Shown here: piece by piece, positions 1 to 12,166 of the stretch | Layout: each line of letters starts with the position of its first letter | How positions within the stretch are numbered: position 1 is the first letter of the stretch | Source of the DNA: Mactra quadrangularis | Taxonomy: Eukaryota; Mollusca; Bivalvia; Venerida; Mactridae | Length of the DNA stretch: 64,000 nucleotides | Assembly (NCBI GenBank): GCA_025267735.1 | Contig: CM046309.1 | Span: 32,401,202-32,465,201 of the forward strand | Direction of reading: 5' to 3' | Translations under genes and position numbers: made by a program | Notes under the pieces: generated by a model | The model's input: only the letters and a program-made list of their open reading frames with translations | Databases searched by the model: none | Told to the model about the DNA's origin: nothing

Positions 1-236
1 TTCTTAAAAGTGCAAACTTCAAAGACTTAAACATTTAAATATTAATAACACAGTATATTTAGTAGTGTGGTGTTAAAACAATTAAAATAAATGAATAAAA
101 TATCACTGTTTTGCAGTTTTATAAAAAAATCTATTTACATATGTATTATTAAAATATCATATGATATATCGAATATCGATCATTTGTATCGATACGAATA
201 TCGTATCGATCATTCTGACTGATATAGAGCCCTACC

Positions 237-405
237 TCTAAGTGGAAGAGTCCACAGCCCTCGGAGCTGGATGAATGCCGATCTGAGGGGGTTGTAAGGT
301 TTGCCTCAGGTCTTACAAAATGGGTCCAATTGCATTGTCAACTAAACTCTGATTGTGAGCTCTATGACTTACAGTACAATGTGTGGGGTTTGTCAACATA
401 GTGGT
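237..405 (+). repeat. Dispersed repeat with coding-like character, copy 1
   Basis: It shares long near-identical runs with 3190-3350, including TAAGTGGAAGAGTC and CTCTATGACTYACAGTACAA. One frame stays open for over 50 codons from about 241 to the TAG at about 403 and reads SDCELYDLQYNVWGLS. The protein is not recognised. Confidence 0.6.
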
Positions 406-959
406 TGTAAGAATTAAATCATCATAATCCATCTTCATTCGTAACTATGGAAAAACATTTTACAATGATTGAACAATGTTTAACCAGCCTTATTTTTAGA
501 TAGATAAACATGCATAGCCTTATAGATTTATAAGAACAGTTTCCAAATCTATTATGAAATAAAAATAGATTAGTTGGTGAGACTTACAAGGAATATTTTT
601 GAACAACATTCTTGAAGCTACATGTATATTAGGGACTTAAACATTAATTTTATATATAATTTGAGGTTTTATATATTATCATTATTTGAGCATTTATTAA
701 TGGTTTTAGGGCAATGTAATGACAACTTGAATACATGTATTTATATTTAGGCTATCATATAGGATAACATTTATTTATGATTTAAATTTTTTTTTATTTC
801 AACAATTTGAACATTTAATATCATGTCATGATCATGACAAAAATCATTGTTTTGTATTGACTACTTGCACATTAATTATGATTTTACATATTTTACTGCT
901 TAACCATTTATAGATGATTTTAGGATATTTTATACCCGGAGGACCTAATTACTAGGCGT

Positions 960-1022
960 GATATGACCTTTTTGTGTTGGTGCGCCGTAAAACCCAGACA
1001 AACAAACAAACAAACAAACAAA
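960..1022 (+). repeat. SINE-like 3' tail with CAAA microsatellite
   Basis: GCGCCGTAAAACCCAGA is followed by about six copies of CAAA. The GCCGTAAAACCC string resembles the 3' end of the SINE at 61472-61775 (GGCGTTAAACCC). This is probably a 5'-truncated SINE or LINE tail. Confidence 0.45.
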
Positions 1023-1156
1023 CCTAATTACTCTTGTCTTCCATAGTTTTAGACTGTCTTGTGAACCATTTATGTAAGATTTTTGGTTTCCATATTTAAA
1101 ATAGGTACATTATAGGGTTACAGTATTTTCTTAAATTTACTACGAATTAGCAACAA

Positions 1157-1395
1157 TAGTACTTTTTCATGACAGCAAGTCAAAACTTGTATCCTTACAC
1201 AGTCACTGAATTGGTTATCTTGAACTTCTTTGTACGAGCACGTTAACCACTGAGCCACCATCCCATATTGATCATTGATGAACTAACTATATTTGCGGCA
1301 ATTTTATTGAGAAAATGCCAAGTTCAAAGAAGTTAAAAATAACAGATTCAATGACCATACAGTTATTCAAGTTGTGAAAGGTTAATAAAACAGAA
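1157..1395. mobile_element. Foldback repeat family member (GTTCAAAGAAGTTAAAA family), copy 1
   Basis: TTGAACTTCTTTG in the left half and GTTCAAAGAAGTTAAAAATA in the right half form an inverted pair, and the outer arms also match. Between them, on the minus strand, lies a tRNA A-box-like GGTGGCTCAGTGGTTAACG. Copies 2 and 3 are at about 7190-7402 and 7609-7807. Confidence 0.5.
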
Positions 1396-1918
1396 CAATA
1401 TGTATGTTTTGTATGTATATCTTATGACTCTACAGTGTATATATATATATAAACAATTTGTACATTGTATTGTAGTATATTTTGTTTAATAGGTCCAGGG
1501 TATGACAGTAAACTGCTTCCAGCTGTGGCATCCCATTTATGGATGTGGGAAAGTGAGGCTGCCCTTTACCACAGTTGCCTCTAGGTACATGTTGTTAATA
1601 TATGAAGACAATGCTTTAATCAGTCTAAATTTTGTATACATACTATAGTATTTATTTGAATAAGCTGTGAATTCCTATCTTTGAGTTTTAACAGTAAGAT
1701 TTAACTATAATTATTCAGATTGCAATTCTTACAATAGGGTCATTAAAAACAATATTTTTATTGGTGTGCTAGTATTTTATTATACCATTAGGACTTAGAC
1801 TTGCTTAGTCTTACACTGTCTTGTGAACTATTTATATATGATTTGTAGGTATATACCTGAATGCCTTCATTATATTTTGTAATATATTATATTATTATAC
1901 CTCACTGGAATTTCCCTA

Positions 1919-2411
1919 TGCTAAAGCCCTATACCGGAGCAGGTGTTATTTTGTTCGATCCCATTGTTATATTACCCGCTATCTAAGGGAGACCACTTAT
2001 TAACGAAGAAGGTTTAGAAGGTTTATTAGTAAATCAAGGCCCAACAGGGCATGTGACGAAAAACAGCAAGATCAAATATGAACATAACATCATTACAATA
2101 TAGGGGTGTAACAATACGGTAAAAACCGTATTGCAATATATTGCAATACACGAAACCCGTATTGCAATATAATGCAATATATTGCAATACATATTAATCT
2201 TTGCGCATACATGCATAGCGTAAATTAATGCATGTGCATCGTCTTAATTTTATTTCAACATTGTACAACGATTAGTAGCCATGATTTACAAGTTACTTCC
2301 CAGCCCTATACTGGAGCGGGTGTTATTTTGTTCGATCACATTGTTATATTACCCGCTATCTAAGGGAAACCATTATTAACGATTAGTAGCCATGATTTAC
2401 AAGTTACTTCC
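1919..2411 (+). repeat. Direct repeat of about 100 bp flanking a hAT-like end fragment
   Basis: The string GTGTTATTTTGTTCGATC, followed by TTGTTATATTACCCGCTATC, occurs near 1942 and 2328. AGTAGCCATGATTTACAAGT occurs near 2274 and again near 2386. Between the repeats, TAGGGGTGTAACAATACGG at 2101 looks like a hAT terminus and is followed by ATTGCAATA repeats. This appears to be a small tandem duplication around an element remnant. Confidence 0.45.
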
Positions 2412-2518
2412 CTTAGTTTATTAATAATTCAGTTTTTTTTATTGTACTGATAGTTGTCCTTACTGTGTTGTTATTTGTTGTTCAATAAATATTTACATGT
2501 TACAATTTTATTTGGTAT

Positions 2519-2620
2519 AATAAAACAAATAACACATGGTAGTGAGGGTGACAGTTTTGACATTTTCCTCGGGTTGATAATCTGTACCGTTGCCCTCACT
2601 GCCATGTGTTATTTATATAA
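2519..2620. repeat. Short inverted repeat (about 100 bp) with 22-bp arms
   Basis: AAATAACACATGGTAGTGAG on the left matches the complement of CTCACTGCCATGTGTTATTT on the right. It is a MITE-like foldback with no coding potential. Confidence 0.55.
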
Positions 2621-3179
2621 TATTTAATTGTTTAATGACACTTACAAAGTGATTTTTTGGGGGTAATTTTATTGGTAAATTAACCATCCTCAACAATTCT
2701 TTATTTTGATATTAATTTTTATATATATTTTATAGAAGTAAATGCTTTTGTATGGTTTTATTTTGGTCTTTATTATGTGAAGATTTATTTATGAATTTAA
2801 ATTTGTACAATACCTACTTGACCATTTACTAATGTTTTGTTTTTTACATAGACTGTGAGAAATATAGTATTTAATTAAATTTCTAAGATAATCTATAAAG
2901 ATTTTGATTAATGAGTTTGACTTTATTGAACATTTATCTTTGAGAAATAATTTTTAAGATTACTTTTAAGAATTTTGATAGAATTGAAAATGATGAATAT
3001 TTAAGCAATGAATTAATACTGGTGATTTTTGCTTGTTTTACAGGAAAAGGATAACTATAAAATGTAATTTTCTTACTTCCACTTGACATCAGAAGAAGTA
3101 ATTAATTGAAAACTGCTGTTTTGTTTTACACATTTTATACATTAAACATTTACAGTTTTGGAAGATAGCATTTTTACAG

Positions 3180-3350
3180 ATGAACTCTCCTTCTAAGTGG
3201 AAGAGTCTGCAGGCCTCAGAGCTGGATGAACACCGACCTGAGGGGTTTGTAAGGTTTGCCTGGTCTTACAAAATGGATTCCAATAAAATACCAACTAGAC
3301 TCTGATTGTGAGCTCTATGACTCACAGTACAATGTGTGGGGTTTGTCAAA
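3180..3350 (+). repeat. Dispersed repeat with coding-like character, copy 2
   Basis: This is the second copy of the 237-405 repeat. It keeps SDCELYDSQYNVWGLS in one frame, but a small deletion near GCCTGGTC shifts the frame relative to copy 1. An ATG at 3180 opens 41 codons in the other frame. Confidence 0.6.
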
Positions 3351-3364
3351 AAAGATATATCAGA

Positions 3365-4440
3365 CTCCTGTATCAGTAATATAATGATATCATGGATAGC
3401 GGGTTACAGTATGGACCAATGATGATGTGCCTGATCAACATGTGATCATTGGTTCATACTGTAACCAGCTATTGGTGGTGTCATCATATCACTGATGGAT
3501 GGTTACAGTATGGACCATTGATGACGTGCCTGATCAACATGTGATCTTTGGTTCATACTGTAACCAGCTCCCTGTGATATTGTTAATAGATTTAAATACT
3601 CAAAGAAGTATTTTTGAACTAAACTCTGAAACTAAATGAACAACTTAAACCATTATGTATGATTTTAGGGTTTTGACTATAACAATTGGAACATTGATTT
3701 ATGATTAAGGATGTTTTTTATTTCAACATCTTGAATATTAATTTTGGACCAATAATCATGTGTTGATCAGGCACGTTATCATTGGTCCATAGTGTACCAC
3801 TGTACCAGTCATGGGTGATATGAGAATATCACTAATATCTAGTTACAGAACGGACCAATGATGACATGCCTGATCAACATGTGATCATCGGTTCATACTG
3901 TAACCAGCTCCCTGTGATATTGTCATATAGATTTAAAAACTCAAAGGAATATTTTTAAACTGATTTTTGAAACTGAATAAACAACATCAACATTTATATA
4001 TAATTTTAGGGTTTTGTCTGTAACTCTTTGAAAGTTTATTAATTTTATGATTTAGGGTTTTTTATTTAAACAACTTGAATATTAGTTTTTGGACCAATAA
4101 TCATGTGTTGATCAGGCACATCATCATTGGTCCATACTGTAACCAACTATAGGTGATATGACGATATCACTGCTGCTTACAGTATGGACCAATGATGATG
4201 TGCCTGATCAACACATGGTCTTTGGTCCATAGGGTAACCAACTATCAGTGATATTGTCATAATCATAGATTTAAGTACACAAAGGAGTTCATTTTGTATA
4301 TTAACTAAAAATTTTAAACTAAATGAACAACGTTTATGTTTTGGGGTTTGTCTGTTGTACAATTTGAACATTAATTTATGATTTAGGATGTTTTGTATTT
4401 AAACAAATTAAACATTACTTGTTTGTTTTAAAGTTTTACC
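3365..4440. repeat. Three tandem units of about 335 bp with internal palindromes
   Basis: Each unit holds one or two palindromes built from CAGTATGGACCAATGATGA and TGATCATTGGTTCATACTG around a GCCTGATCAACA centre. An AT-rich spacer follows, starting TAGATTTAA and including TTTTAGGGTTTTG. Spacers begin near 3590, 3932 and 4267. Confidence 0.6.
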
Positions 4441-4955
4441 TAATTATTTCATTAAAATTTGTTTATTCATTCAGTGTTTCCTATAAGTATATATATTTTA
4501 TTTGAACAAATATTTAAAATTAACATACCCTAGTAAACATTTATTAATAATTCTAGAAATTTTTATATAATTAAAACTTGACCATGAACAATTTTTTATA
4601 GACTAAGGTATTACCTGTATTAACAATTTCTGATTTTAGTGTAGCATTAAATCTATTTACAAATTAAGGATTTTTATGATTAAAAAGTTTTATTCATACA
4701 TATTTACAATTTGAAAACTTAGTTATGAGTTAATGTTTTATTTATTAAACAACTGGTGCATTTATTATGAACAATTATCAATGATTTATTTTACTTCTTC
4801 TAATTTTAACCACAAGTTTTTATTATTTATGAAATGTTTTTTTATATCCATAAAGTGTATATCTATTTTTAATTAGAATGTTTAGTAACAAAGTTTATTC
4901 TGGATTTTAAGGTATTTTTAAAATAACTTTACTGAATCAGAATTTAAGTCAACTA

Positions 4956-5139
4956 CAGTAAAACTCGGAAATAACATACTCTGTTATAACATACACTCGG
5001 TTACAACATACAAGTTTTCTGGCCAGTTTTTCATCCTTATATATAACATACTTAGTATTCTATATGGATATAACATACCTCGGTTATAACATACCTTATT
5101 TCTATGGCCGAGCGAGTATGTTATATCCGAGTTAAACTG
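4956..5139. mobile_element. Tigger/pogo-like MITE, 184 bp, TA target duplication
   Basis: CAGTAAAACTCGGAAATAAC on the left is mirrored by the complement of GTTATATCCGAGTTAAACTG on the right. Both ends are flanked by TA (4954-4955 and 5140-5141). ATAACATAC strings recur inside. The CAGT ends with TA duplication fit Tc1/mariner-pogo type non-autonomous elements. Confidence 0.7.
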
Positions 5140-5877
5140 TATATATTCTTGACAAAATGAGGTTTAATATTGATTAATATATAGGATATGATAAATTTCT
5201 AAATGAATTTTTAAAAATTGATTTCACACAATTATTTTTAAGTTAGAAATATTCAACTTAATGGCTCTTTATATTTCAATTAAATTATGGAAGAAAACTG
5301 TGAGTTATAGAATGTGAACTGTTTCCATTTATTGCCTCACATCTTCCATGAAATTCTTATTTATAATCTTACTCTGCATGGTCAAACTCCCCCGCAGCAG
5401 TTATCTTCCTTTATCAAATCAATAAAGTAGCAACGCGTGACGTAACCGCTGTGAGGAGTTTGCTGCATGGTTAATAAATTTTTGTATGTAAATGTACAGG
5501 TATTCATTGTACAGTATTAGTAAAAGAGGGAAAGTTAGAACATGCCTATTTTCCCGAAAGATCATTAAAATGAAAATATTTTTTACAAATGACTTGTGTC
5601 ACTTGTTCAAAAGTAGTGCTCAATGCTTATGAATAAGTTACCCAACATCATTTGTGCATGATTCCAAATGATGGGATTGATTAGTATGGTGCTATTGAGC
5701 AATAGTTACCTGCTGTAATCTTAGTCATTTGATGTGTTAAACAAAAGTGATACAAATAAAATATTTATCAAATTTATCTAAATGTCTTATAAATAATAAT
5801 TATAATATATAATGAAGATTGTGAACAATATTTTTATAAGGAAGGGAGACAACCATGTAACAAAGTTTATACATGTA

Positions 5878-6199
5878 CAGTAGCCTGTTCAATTACCCTA
5901 AACGTTACAAAACGTTCCGTAACGATGCATTCGGAACACCTCGGCCATTCGCTGCTAATAATCTCGGACATATTTAGACGCTATTTTGAAACTTCCGGTG
6001 TTGAAGTAAACAAATATACGATCGATTAGGCAATGAGTGATGTTTCGTTTTTAGTCTGGAAATTTTAAACATCACTCATTGCCTTAACGATCATATATTT
6101 GTTTATAAGATTAGATTATTCATAGCGAATGGTCGAGGAGTTCCGAATGTATCGTTACGGAACGTTTTGGAACGTTTAGGGTAATTGAACAGGCTACTG
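5878..6199. mobile_element. Long-armed foldback MITE, 322 bp (CAGTAGCCTGTTCAATT family)
   Basis: The ends are exact complements from CAGTAGCCTGTTCAATTACC inward, and arm similarity continues for more than 60 bases (ACGTTCCGTAACGAT, ATTCGGAAC, CCTCG). The centre repeats CAATGAGTGATGTTT in inverted form. No target duplication is visible. Related, decayed copies occur at 19363-19440 and 19970-20200. Confidence 0.7.
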
Positions 6200-7189
6200 G
6201 ATTTTCAATTTTTGTTTAAATAACTTTGCTGAATTAAGATTTATAATAACTTTAAACATCAGATTATTGAGGTTTATTAATAATTAATGTTTAGTTTACT
6301 TTTATTTTAATTTACCCTGCCCAAATATTTATTTTTCACATAAAACATTATAAAAGGAAATAAGTTTTAATACTTTGACAGTGAAATCGCTGTAAGAACT
6401 ATTAGAGTTTTGGTGTTGTTTAATAACATGAAGTCTTTATAGGATTTTATAATCATGATATAAACATTTTTTTCATACTATCAATAAGGACCTGTATCAA
6501 TTGTTAATGGGTATGCGGATATACATGTACCAGGACTGAACGAAACACTATTGTTACTCCATTTGAAAATGAAGAGAGTTACAATAGTATTTCCTTCAGG
6601 CCTTGGTACTTTTATATCTGAGGGATTTAAGACGACCCTGCCTTGCATAGTCTTATACATAAATGGTTCACAAGGCAGTGTGTTTATATTTTATGAGTAG
6701 TCTTATACATAAATGGTTCACAAGACAGTGTTATTTTATAGGTTTTATTATGATTTTATTATTTTCTGGTACCCACGTCATTTTTTTGTACTTGTTTTAT
6801 TCTTAGAATTTGAACATAGGTGTATTTTTTTCTTGTTGTCTATTAAAAACATGTTTATTCATTTATGATTTGTTGTGTTCTACTAAAACTAGCACATTCA
6901 CGTTTTAACTAACACTAGCACATTTATGTATAATTTTAATTTTGTTTATCTGTACTTTGAAATTTCATGAATAATGTTTTATTGTCTTCTCCTAGCTTTG
7001 TTTTATGTATTATTTCAATGTCACCCAAAATTTATTTAAATTTTTTAATTATAGATGTTTTATGTTTCTCATATATATATTGTTCTGTTTAATTAACCTA
7101 TTTTATTAACATAAAAAAAAACAGAAATTATAAACAAAAGTACATGTTGTTAATTAAGAAACACTGAAATCATAAACTTATGTATTGGT

Positions 7190-7402
7190 TTTTTTTTACT
7201 GTCACAATTAAAATAATTACATGGTTGCTGAATGTGTCATTTTTTGACTTCTTTCAAAATAAGTATTTCCCTGATATTAAAATCAATTACGTAGTTAGGT
7301 GATTAATGATCAATACAGGACAGTTGCTCAGTGCTTTGAAAGAAGTTGAAAATAACAGGTTCAATGACTATGTAACTATCTAAGTTGAGACAAGTTTATA
7401 AA
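7190..7402. mobile_element. Foldback repeat family member (TTAAC..GTTAA), copy 2
   Basis: TGACTTCTTTCAAAATA on the left pairs with TGAAAGAAGTTGAAAATA on the right. The outer arms are CTGTCACAATTAA and AAGTTGAGACAAG. GATCAATACAGGACAGTTGC in the right half corresponds to the segment found in copies 1 and 3. Confidence 0.5.
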
Positions 7403-7608
7403 ACAGAACCATAATATGTTCTTAAAATTTATTTTTTACTTTTGTGTTTTATATAACTATTGTCTCTATCTATATATATATATATATTTTAAAATCTTAT
7501 TCATTATAGTTTTCAGGAGAACAACAGGTACATTATGTATTTTTTAAGTAATTTTATTCTATCAACAGGAACATTTATTATATATTTTAATATTATTTTT
7601 TGGTTTTA

Positions 7609-7807
7609 TTAACCTGTCACAACTTAATTCATAACATCATTGCCGAGTGTTTTAGTTTAACTTCTTTCGAAATTGTTATTTCCCAATATTCAAAATCACA
7701 TTTATAGTTCATATACGATCAATATTGAACGGTGGCTCAGTAGTTCGAAAAAAGTTAAACATAATACATTTAGTGACTGTGTTATTATTTAAGATGTGAC
7801 AGGTTAA
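7609..7807. mobile_element. Foldback repeat family member, copy 3, best preserved ends
   Basis: TTAACCTGTCACAACTTAA at the left end pairs with TTAAGATGTGACAGGTTAA at the right end. The inner part includes a tRNA A-box-like GGTGGCTCAGTAG. It is non-coding. Confidence 0.55.
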
Positions 7808-8496
7808 TGAAATATAACAATACTACATTATGTTTTTTTATTCTTTTCATACATTATGATTGTCTTGAGGTGTATGGAATCAGCAGTGACAACAGAATGG
7901 GTACATCATGAAAAGCCATTGGATGTTTCATATAATCTCTACAAGGCAAGTATTAAATATTTGGTTTCATCTTTCATTTTGTTTTCAGAAAAAGATGTTC
8001 ATTTATTGGTTACTATTCAATGATAGGAACGTATCCTTATATGCATCGCTTTAGTGTTTATCAAGCTAACTGCAGGATGTTTTGGTGACAATGTATTTAT
8101 TAAGTTATAAGGACATTTTACATTTTCAAGACAAAGTAAGATATAAAGTTATAAAGTAGTATTTAATTTGTCCCTTATTTTGTTGACAGGAAATGTATTT
8201 TATTAAAATGCATTCAAACATATTTGAGGATGAACCAAAAATGTTAAAATTTGATCTTACTATATATGGGGGTGTTAATTCACTACAAAGGCGTGACTGA
8301 TTGCAATTATTGAAACAAAAGTTTCTGCTCATTACCTTACAAAAAAGTGTTAAAAACCAGGGCAAGATTAAGATAATAATATTTTGGAAACATTCAATCT
8401 TCTTACACTTCTTTTTACTATTATTTCAGTGTGACAATGGCTTCTACATTGGTGAGATGAGATGACCTTAATACCATGATGAGATGATCCATATAT

Positions 8497-9208
8497 ACCC
8501 AACCCAGATGAGATGATGTACCCAACCCAGATGAGATGATGTACCCAACCCAGATGAGATGATGTACCCAACCCAGATGAGATGATGTACCCAACCGAGA
8601 TGAGATGATGTACCCAACCCAGATGAGATGATGTACCCAACCCAGATGAGATGATGTACCCAACCTTGATGAGATGATGTACCCAACCTTGATGAGATGA
8701 TGTACCCAACCCAGATGAGATGATGTACCCAACCCAGATGAGATGATGTACCCAACCTTGATGAGATGATGTACCCAACCTTGATGAGATGATGTACCCA
8801 ACCCAGATGAGATGATGTACCCAACCTTGATGAGATGATGTACCCAACCTTGATGAGATGATGTACCCAACCCAGATGAGATGATGTACCCAACCTTGAT
8901 GAGATGATGTACCCAACCCAGATGAGATGATGTACCCAACCCAGATGAGATGATGTACCCAACCTTGATGAGATGATGTACCCAACCCAGATGAGATGAT
9001 GTACCCAACCGAGATGAGATGATGTACCCAACCTTGATGAGATGATGTACCCAACCCAGATGAGATGATGTACCCAACCCAGATGAGATGATGTACCCAA
9101 CCTTGATGAGATGATGTACCCAACCTTGATGAGATGATGTACCCAACCCAGATGAGATGATGTACCCAACCTTGATGAGATGATGTACCCAACCCAGATG
9201 AGATGATA
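8497..9208. repeat. 23-bp minisatellite, about 31 copies
   Basis: The unit is GATGAGATGATGTACCCAAC followed by three variable bases. Three variants alternate irregularly (ending CCA, CTT or CGA); reading through, I count about 31 units. Since 23 is not a multiple of three and no minus-strand frame contains a stop, all three minus frames stay open across the array. These long frames are not genes. Confidence 0.92.
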
Positions 9209-9532
9209 CCAATACTATACACCGTCTCTAAGTCTGTTTGCCATATGTAAAAATGCATACCACTCTATCTTGAGATCAGACCACAGGTTACGGCAATGGT
9301 CGCAGCGCTCTTGATTAGAGGTCTGTACCCTTCGGGGTGTGTTAGTTGCCTGCTAACAACAGACTGGTACTGTATTACACGGGTATATTACTCATAGTGT
9401 TGTTGTCGCTGTGTTTAATGTATACGTGCGTATGTCAAACTGGTGCAACTCAAGAGTTCGACCCGTGTCATCACGCCTCGACTCGCCCACCCGGGGTTGC
9501 ATTGACTTTTGGTAGCACGTGGGTAACTTGAC

Positions 9533-9559
9533 CTTACATGATGCCCAGCATCATGTAAG
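9533..9559. repeat. Perfect hairpin, 11-bp arms
   Basis: CTTACATGATG and CATCATGTAAG flank a five-base loop CCCAG. It sits in a relatively GC-rich island (about 9240-9620) of unknown nature. Confidence 0.5.
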
Positions 9560-10299
9560 CCAGTCACAAGTCTGGATAAACAAGGAGTGACCACGATAGC
9601 AATTAGCCATGATTCATGAGTACGGTTCATTGTGCTGATAAACATTGAACAAATCAAACTCACCCCTATTTGTAACTTAATTACATAGGAGTCAAGTAAT
9701 TTTCCTTAGTATGATATAGTTTATTAATCAAAATTTACTTTGTAACATACTTACTCTTTCAAACCAATTGTTTTATGTTATGTGCGGCTCACATATCACT
9801 CGGGACCAGCAATGGGACACTCTTTTAGTTTAATGCAAAACACCTCATGCTAGTGATCAGTCGCTATGTCATGAGGAGATCTGAGTTCAAGTCTCAGTAG
9901 GAGTTAATATTTGCTGGGTCTCAGATGATATGTCAAAATTGTAGTAAATCAAAATCACTGAAATGTGTAGATTAAGGAAAAATACACTTTATTTGAAGAA
10001 ATACAAAAACATGTAAGACAGTATCCACAGCAAACTCACATTAGTGAGGAGCATAATAAAGTTCTTATTACAGGTCTAAGGGAGATAATCCAATCAAGAT
10101 TTTCCAATTGCATGTGAACTCCATGTATTGAACTCTATATAATGTATTGATAAAATTATAGTATATACTGCATGTTTGTTGATATATATATGTTTTTGTT
10201 ATGGCATTAAAATAAATGCTCTTATCAATCAATCAAAACTGTGTTTAGTTTGTTATTACTCATCCCATACAAGTGCAACCCAGTCTGTGTTTCATGTAT

Positions 10300-10400
10300 A
10301 TAAAATCTGCGGGTTGCCCACAAGACTGTAGTAAGTGCATTGCCTTAAAGAGTGAGCTTACTACAGTCTTGCAGGCAACTCCGGATTTGTGCAATGCATA
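10300..10400. repeat. Hairpin repeat (GTTGCCC..GACTGTAGTAAG family), copy 1
   Basis: GGTTGCCCACAAGACTGTAG and CTACAGTCTTGCAGGCAAC form an inverted pair around AGTGCATTGCCTTAAAGAG. The same family appears in the opposite orientation at 54648-54718 in CYP4 copy 2. Confidence 0.6.
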
Positions 10401-12166
10401 GGTATTATGTATTGAGTCTACCATTAATCTATCTATGAACTGTATAATAATTATATCATGTTCAAGGGTCATTTATCTAATGCATGGCTACTGTATTGTA
10501 AATTTATTTGAATTGAATGAAATCTGTAATATTGCATTTTAAATGTTAGTATTTAAAGAATCTAAAGGCACCTTCCCATTTTCTATTACTAGACATTATA
10601 TTATAAATAATGAAGTCAATTTATCTTTGATTAAAACTATGTCAGCAGATAATTACATTACATTCATATTATGAATCCTGAGGAAAATATAGACCCTTAT
10701 AAATATTTGCTCATGCTATATTATGCCAAAAGGTATCTGCAGTGTAATACAATTATATTCGGATATCATATGCATATCATGCAATTTTACAATGTATTCA
10801 TGCATTTTCATTAACTGTTTACATATTGTGGGTTTAGGATAAAACAGTCCTAACTCAGTATAAGAAAGGAGTAAGTTACGACCATTTTGGGCTAAACCCG
10901 TGATATATACAAAGTATATATGATGAAGAATGGGTAAGTCGGTGTTTATATATACATGTACTTGATTGCTTTTTACAACAAGTTAACTTAAGGCCAATTT
11001 CATGTTGGATATTAGCAAGTCAGATGCTGTACAAACTGTACAGCCTTCATTTTATTCTAAATATAATTTGACTAACTAAATACTACAAATGTTATGTATA
11101 TCATTATGGACCCTAATTATACATAGTCCTTGATATCATATACTATATAAAGACACAGGCAAAATGATGGCATATTTGTCTCTGATAAATTAAACTGCAA
11201 TGTAGTTTTTAATACATAAAAATATAATTCATTAATCATTTTATTCAAGTAAATAAATAAACGAGTCTTGCTTTACAGAATATTAACTACATGCACACTA
11301 TATATTATCAGAATGATGAATTGACCCAATGGTTGTGCATTAAATTAAGGCAAGGACCCTACATAATATAGGGTCCTTGATTAAAGTAAGGAGAGATTCA
11401 CTATTTTAAGATATTGTTATTGAAGTTTTTGAATATATTCATAACTATAAATACTGATCTATACCAGCTATCAATTTACAGTGTATGTAGCAGAAGGATT
11501 GATCCATCTGTTGTTTCTGCTGTGTCTGCATGCCAACCTTTTATTCATAAAATAAAGCCAATACACAAGTTCCTTAACCAAAATTAAAGAAATAAGTTAC
11601 TCAAACTTACTTCTGAACAAGTCTAGTTCAAACTAAGCTAAATACATTGGTACATATAGGTATACATGTACAACTGATGTGTTCAATTCAATATCTGATG
11701 GCCAACTGACCACCTGCCACAATATACTACACTATTATGCAGAACCAAAAGTCAATTATAACCATGTAGACAACTTATTTGTTGTGATGACCAATTAAAC
11801 TCATTTAAAGTAAGTACTTAAACAACATCTAACTATTACAGAGTTATCAGATAGTTAAACTGTGATCTCAAGCAAGGGAGGTAACAACTACGAACATATA
11901 AATGTACAGAGTAAGAATTACCCCCCTACTACAATAGAAAAATATCCACCCACCCTAAATAGAATAACTCATAATTAATTCTCAATACAAGGACAGCCCA
12001 TGATGTGACATTTCCTGGAATAACAGTCCCAGATTTTTTCAAACTACTTCAAAACTTAATAATTTATAGTAAAAATGTAGTACTCTTACTCTATTCATTA
12101 AAATAATGGTATATTCAGAGACATACACATGTAGATAACTAATTCCTGGTATATAAAAGTGTTCTA

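Noticed and set aside
8497..9208. CRISPR-like regular array
   Set aside because: The units are contiguous, with no unique spacers, and the sequence is animal nuclear DNA.
8368..9258. Three overlapping minus-strand open frames of 233-296 codons
   Set aside because: They are created by the 23-bp minisatellite, which lacks stops on that strand in any frame. No start context, domain or conservation supports a protein.
9346..9663. Overlapping plus and minus frames of 61 and 82 codons
   Set aside because: They lie in a GC-richer island where chance frames are longer. No domain, splice site or promoter supports either.
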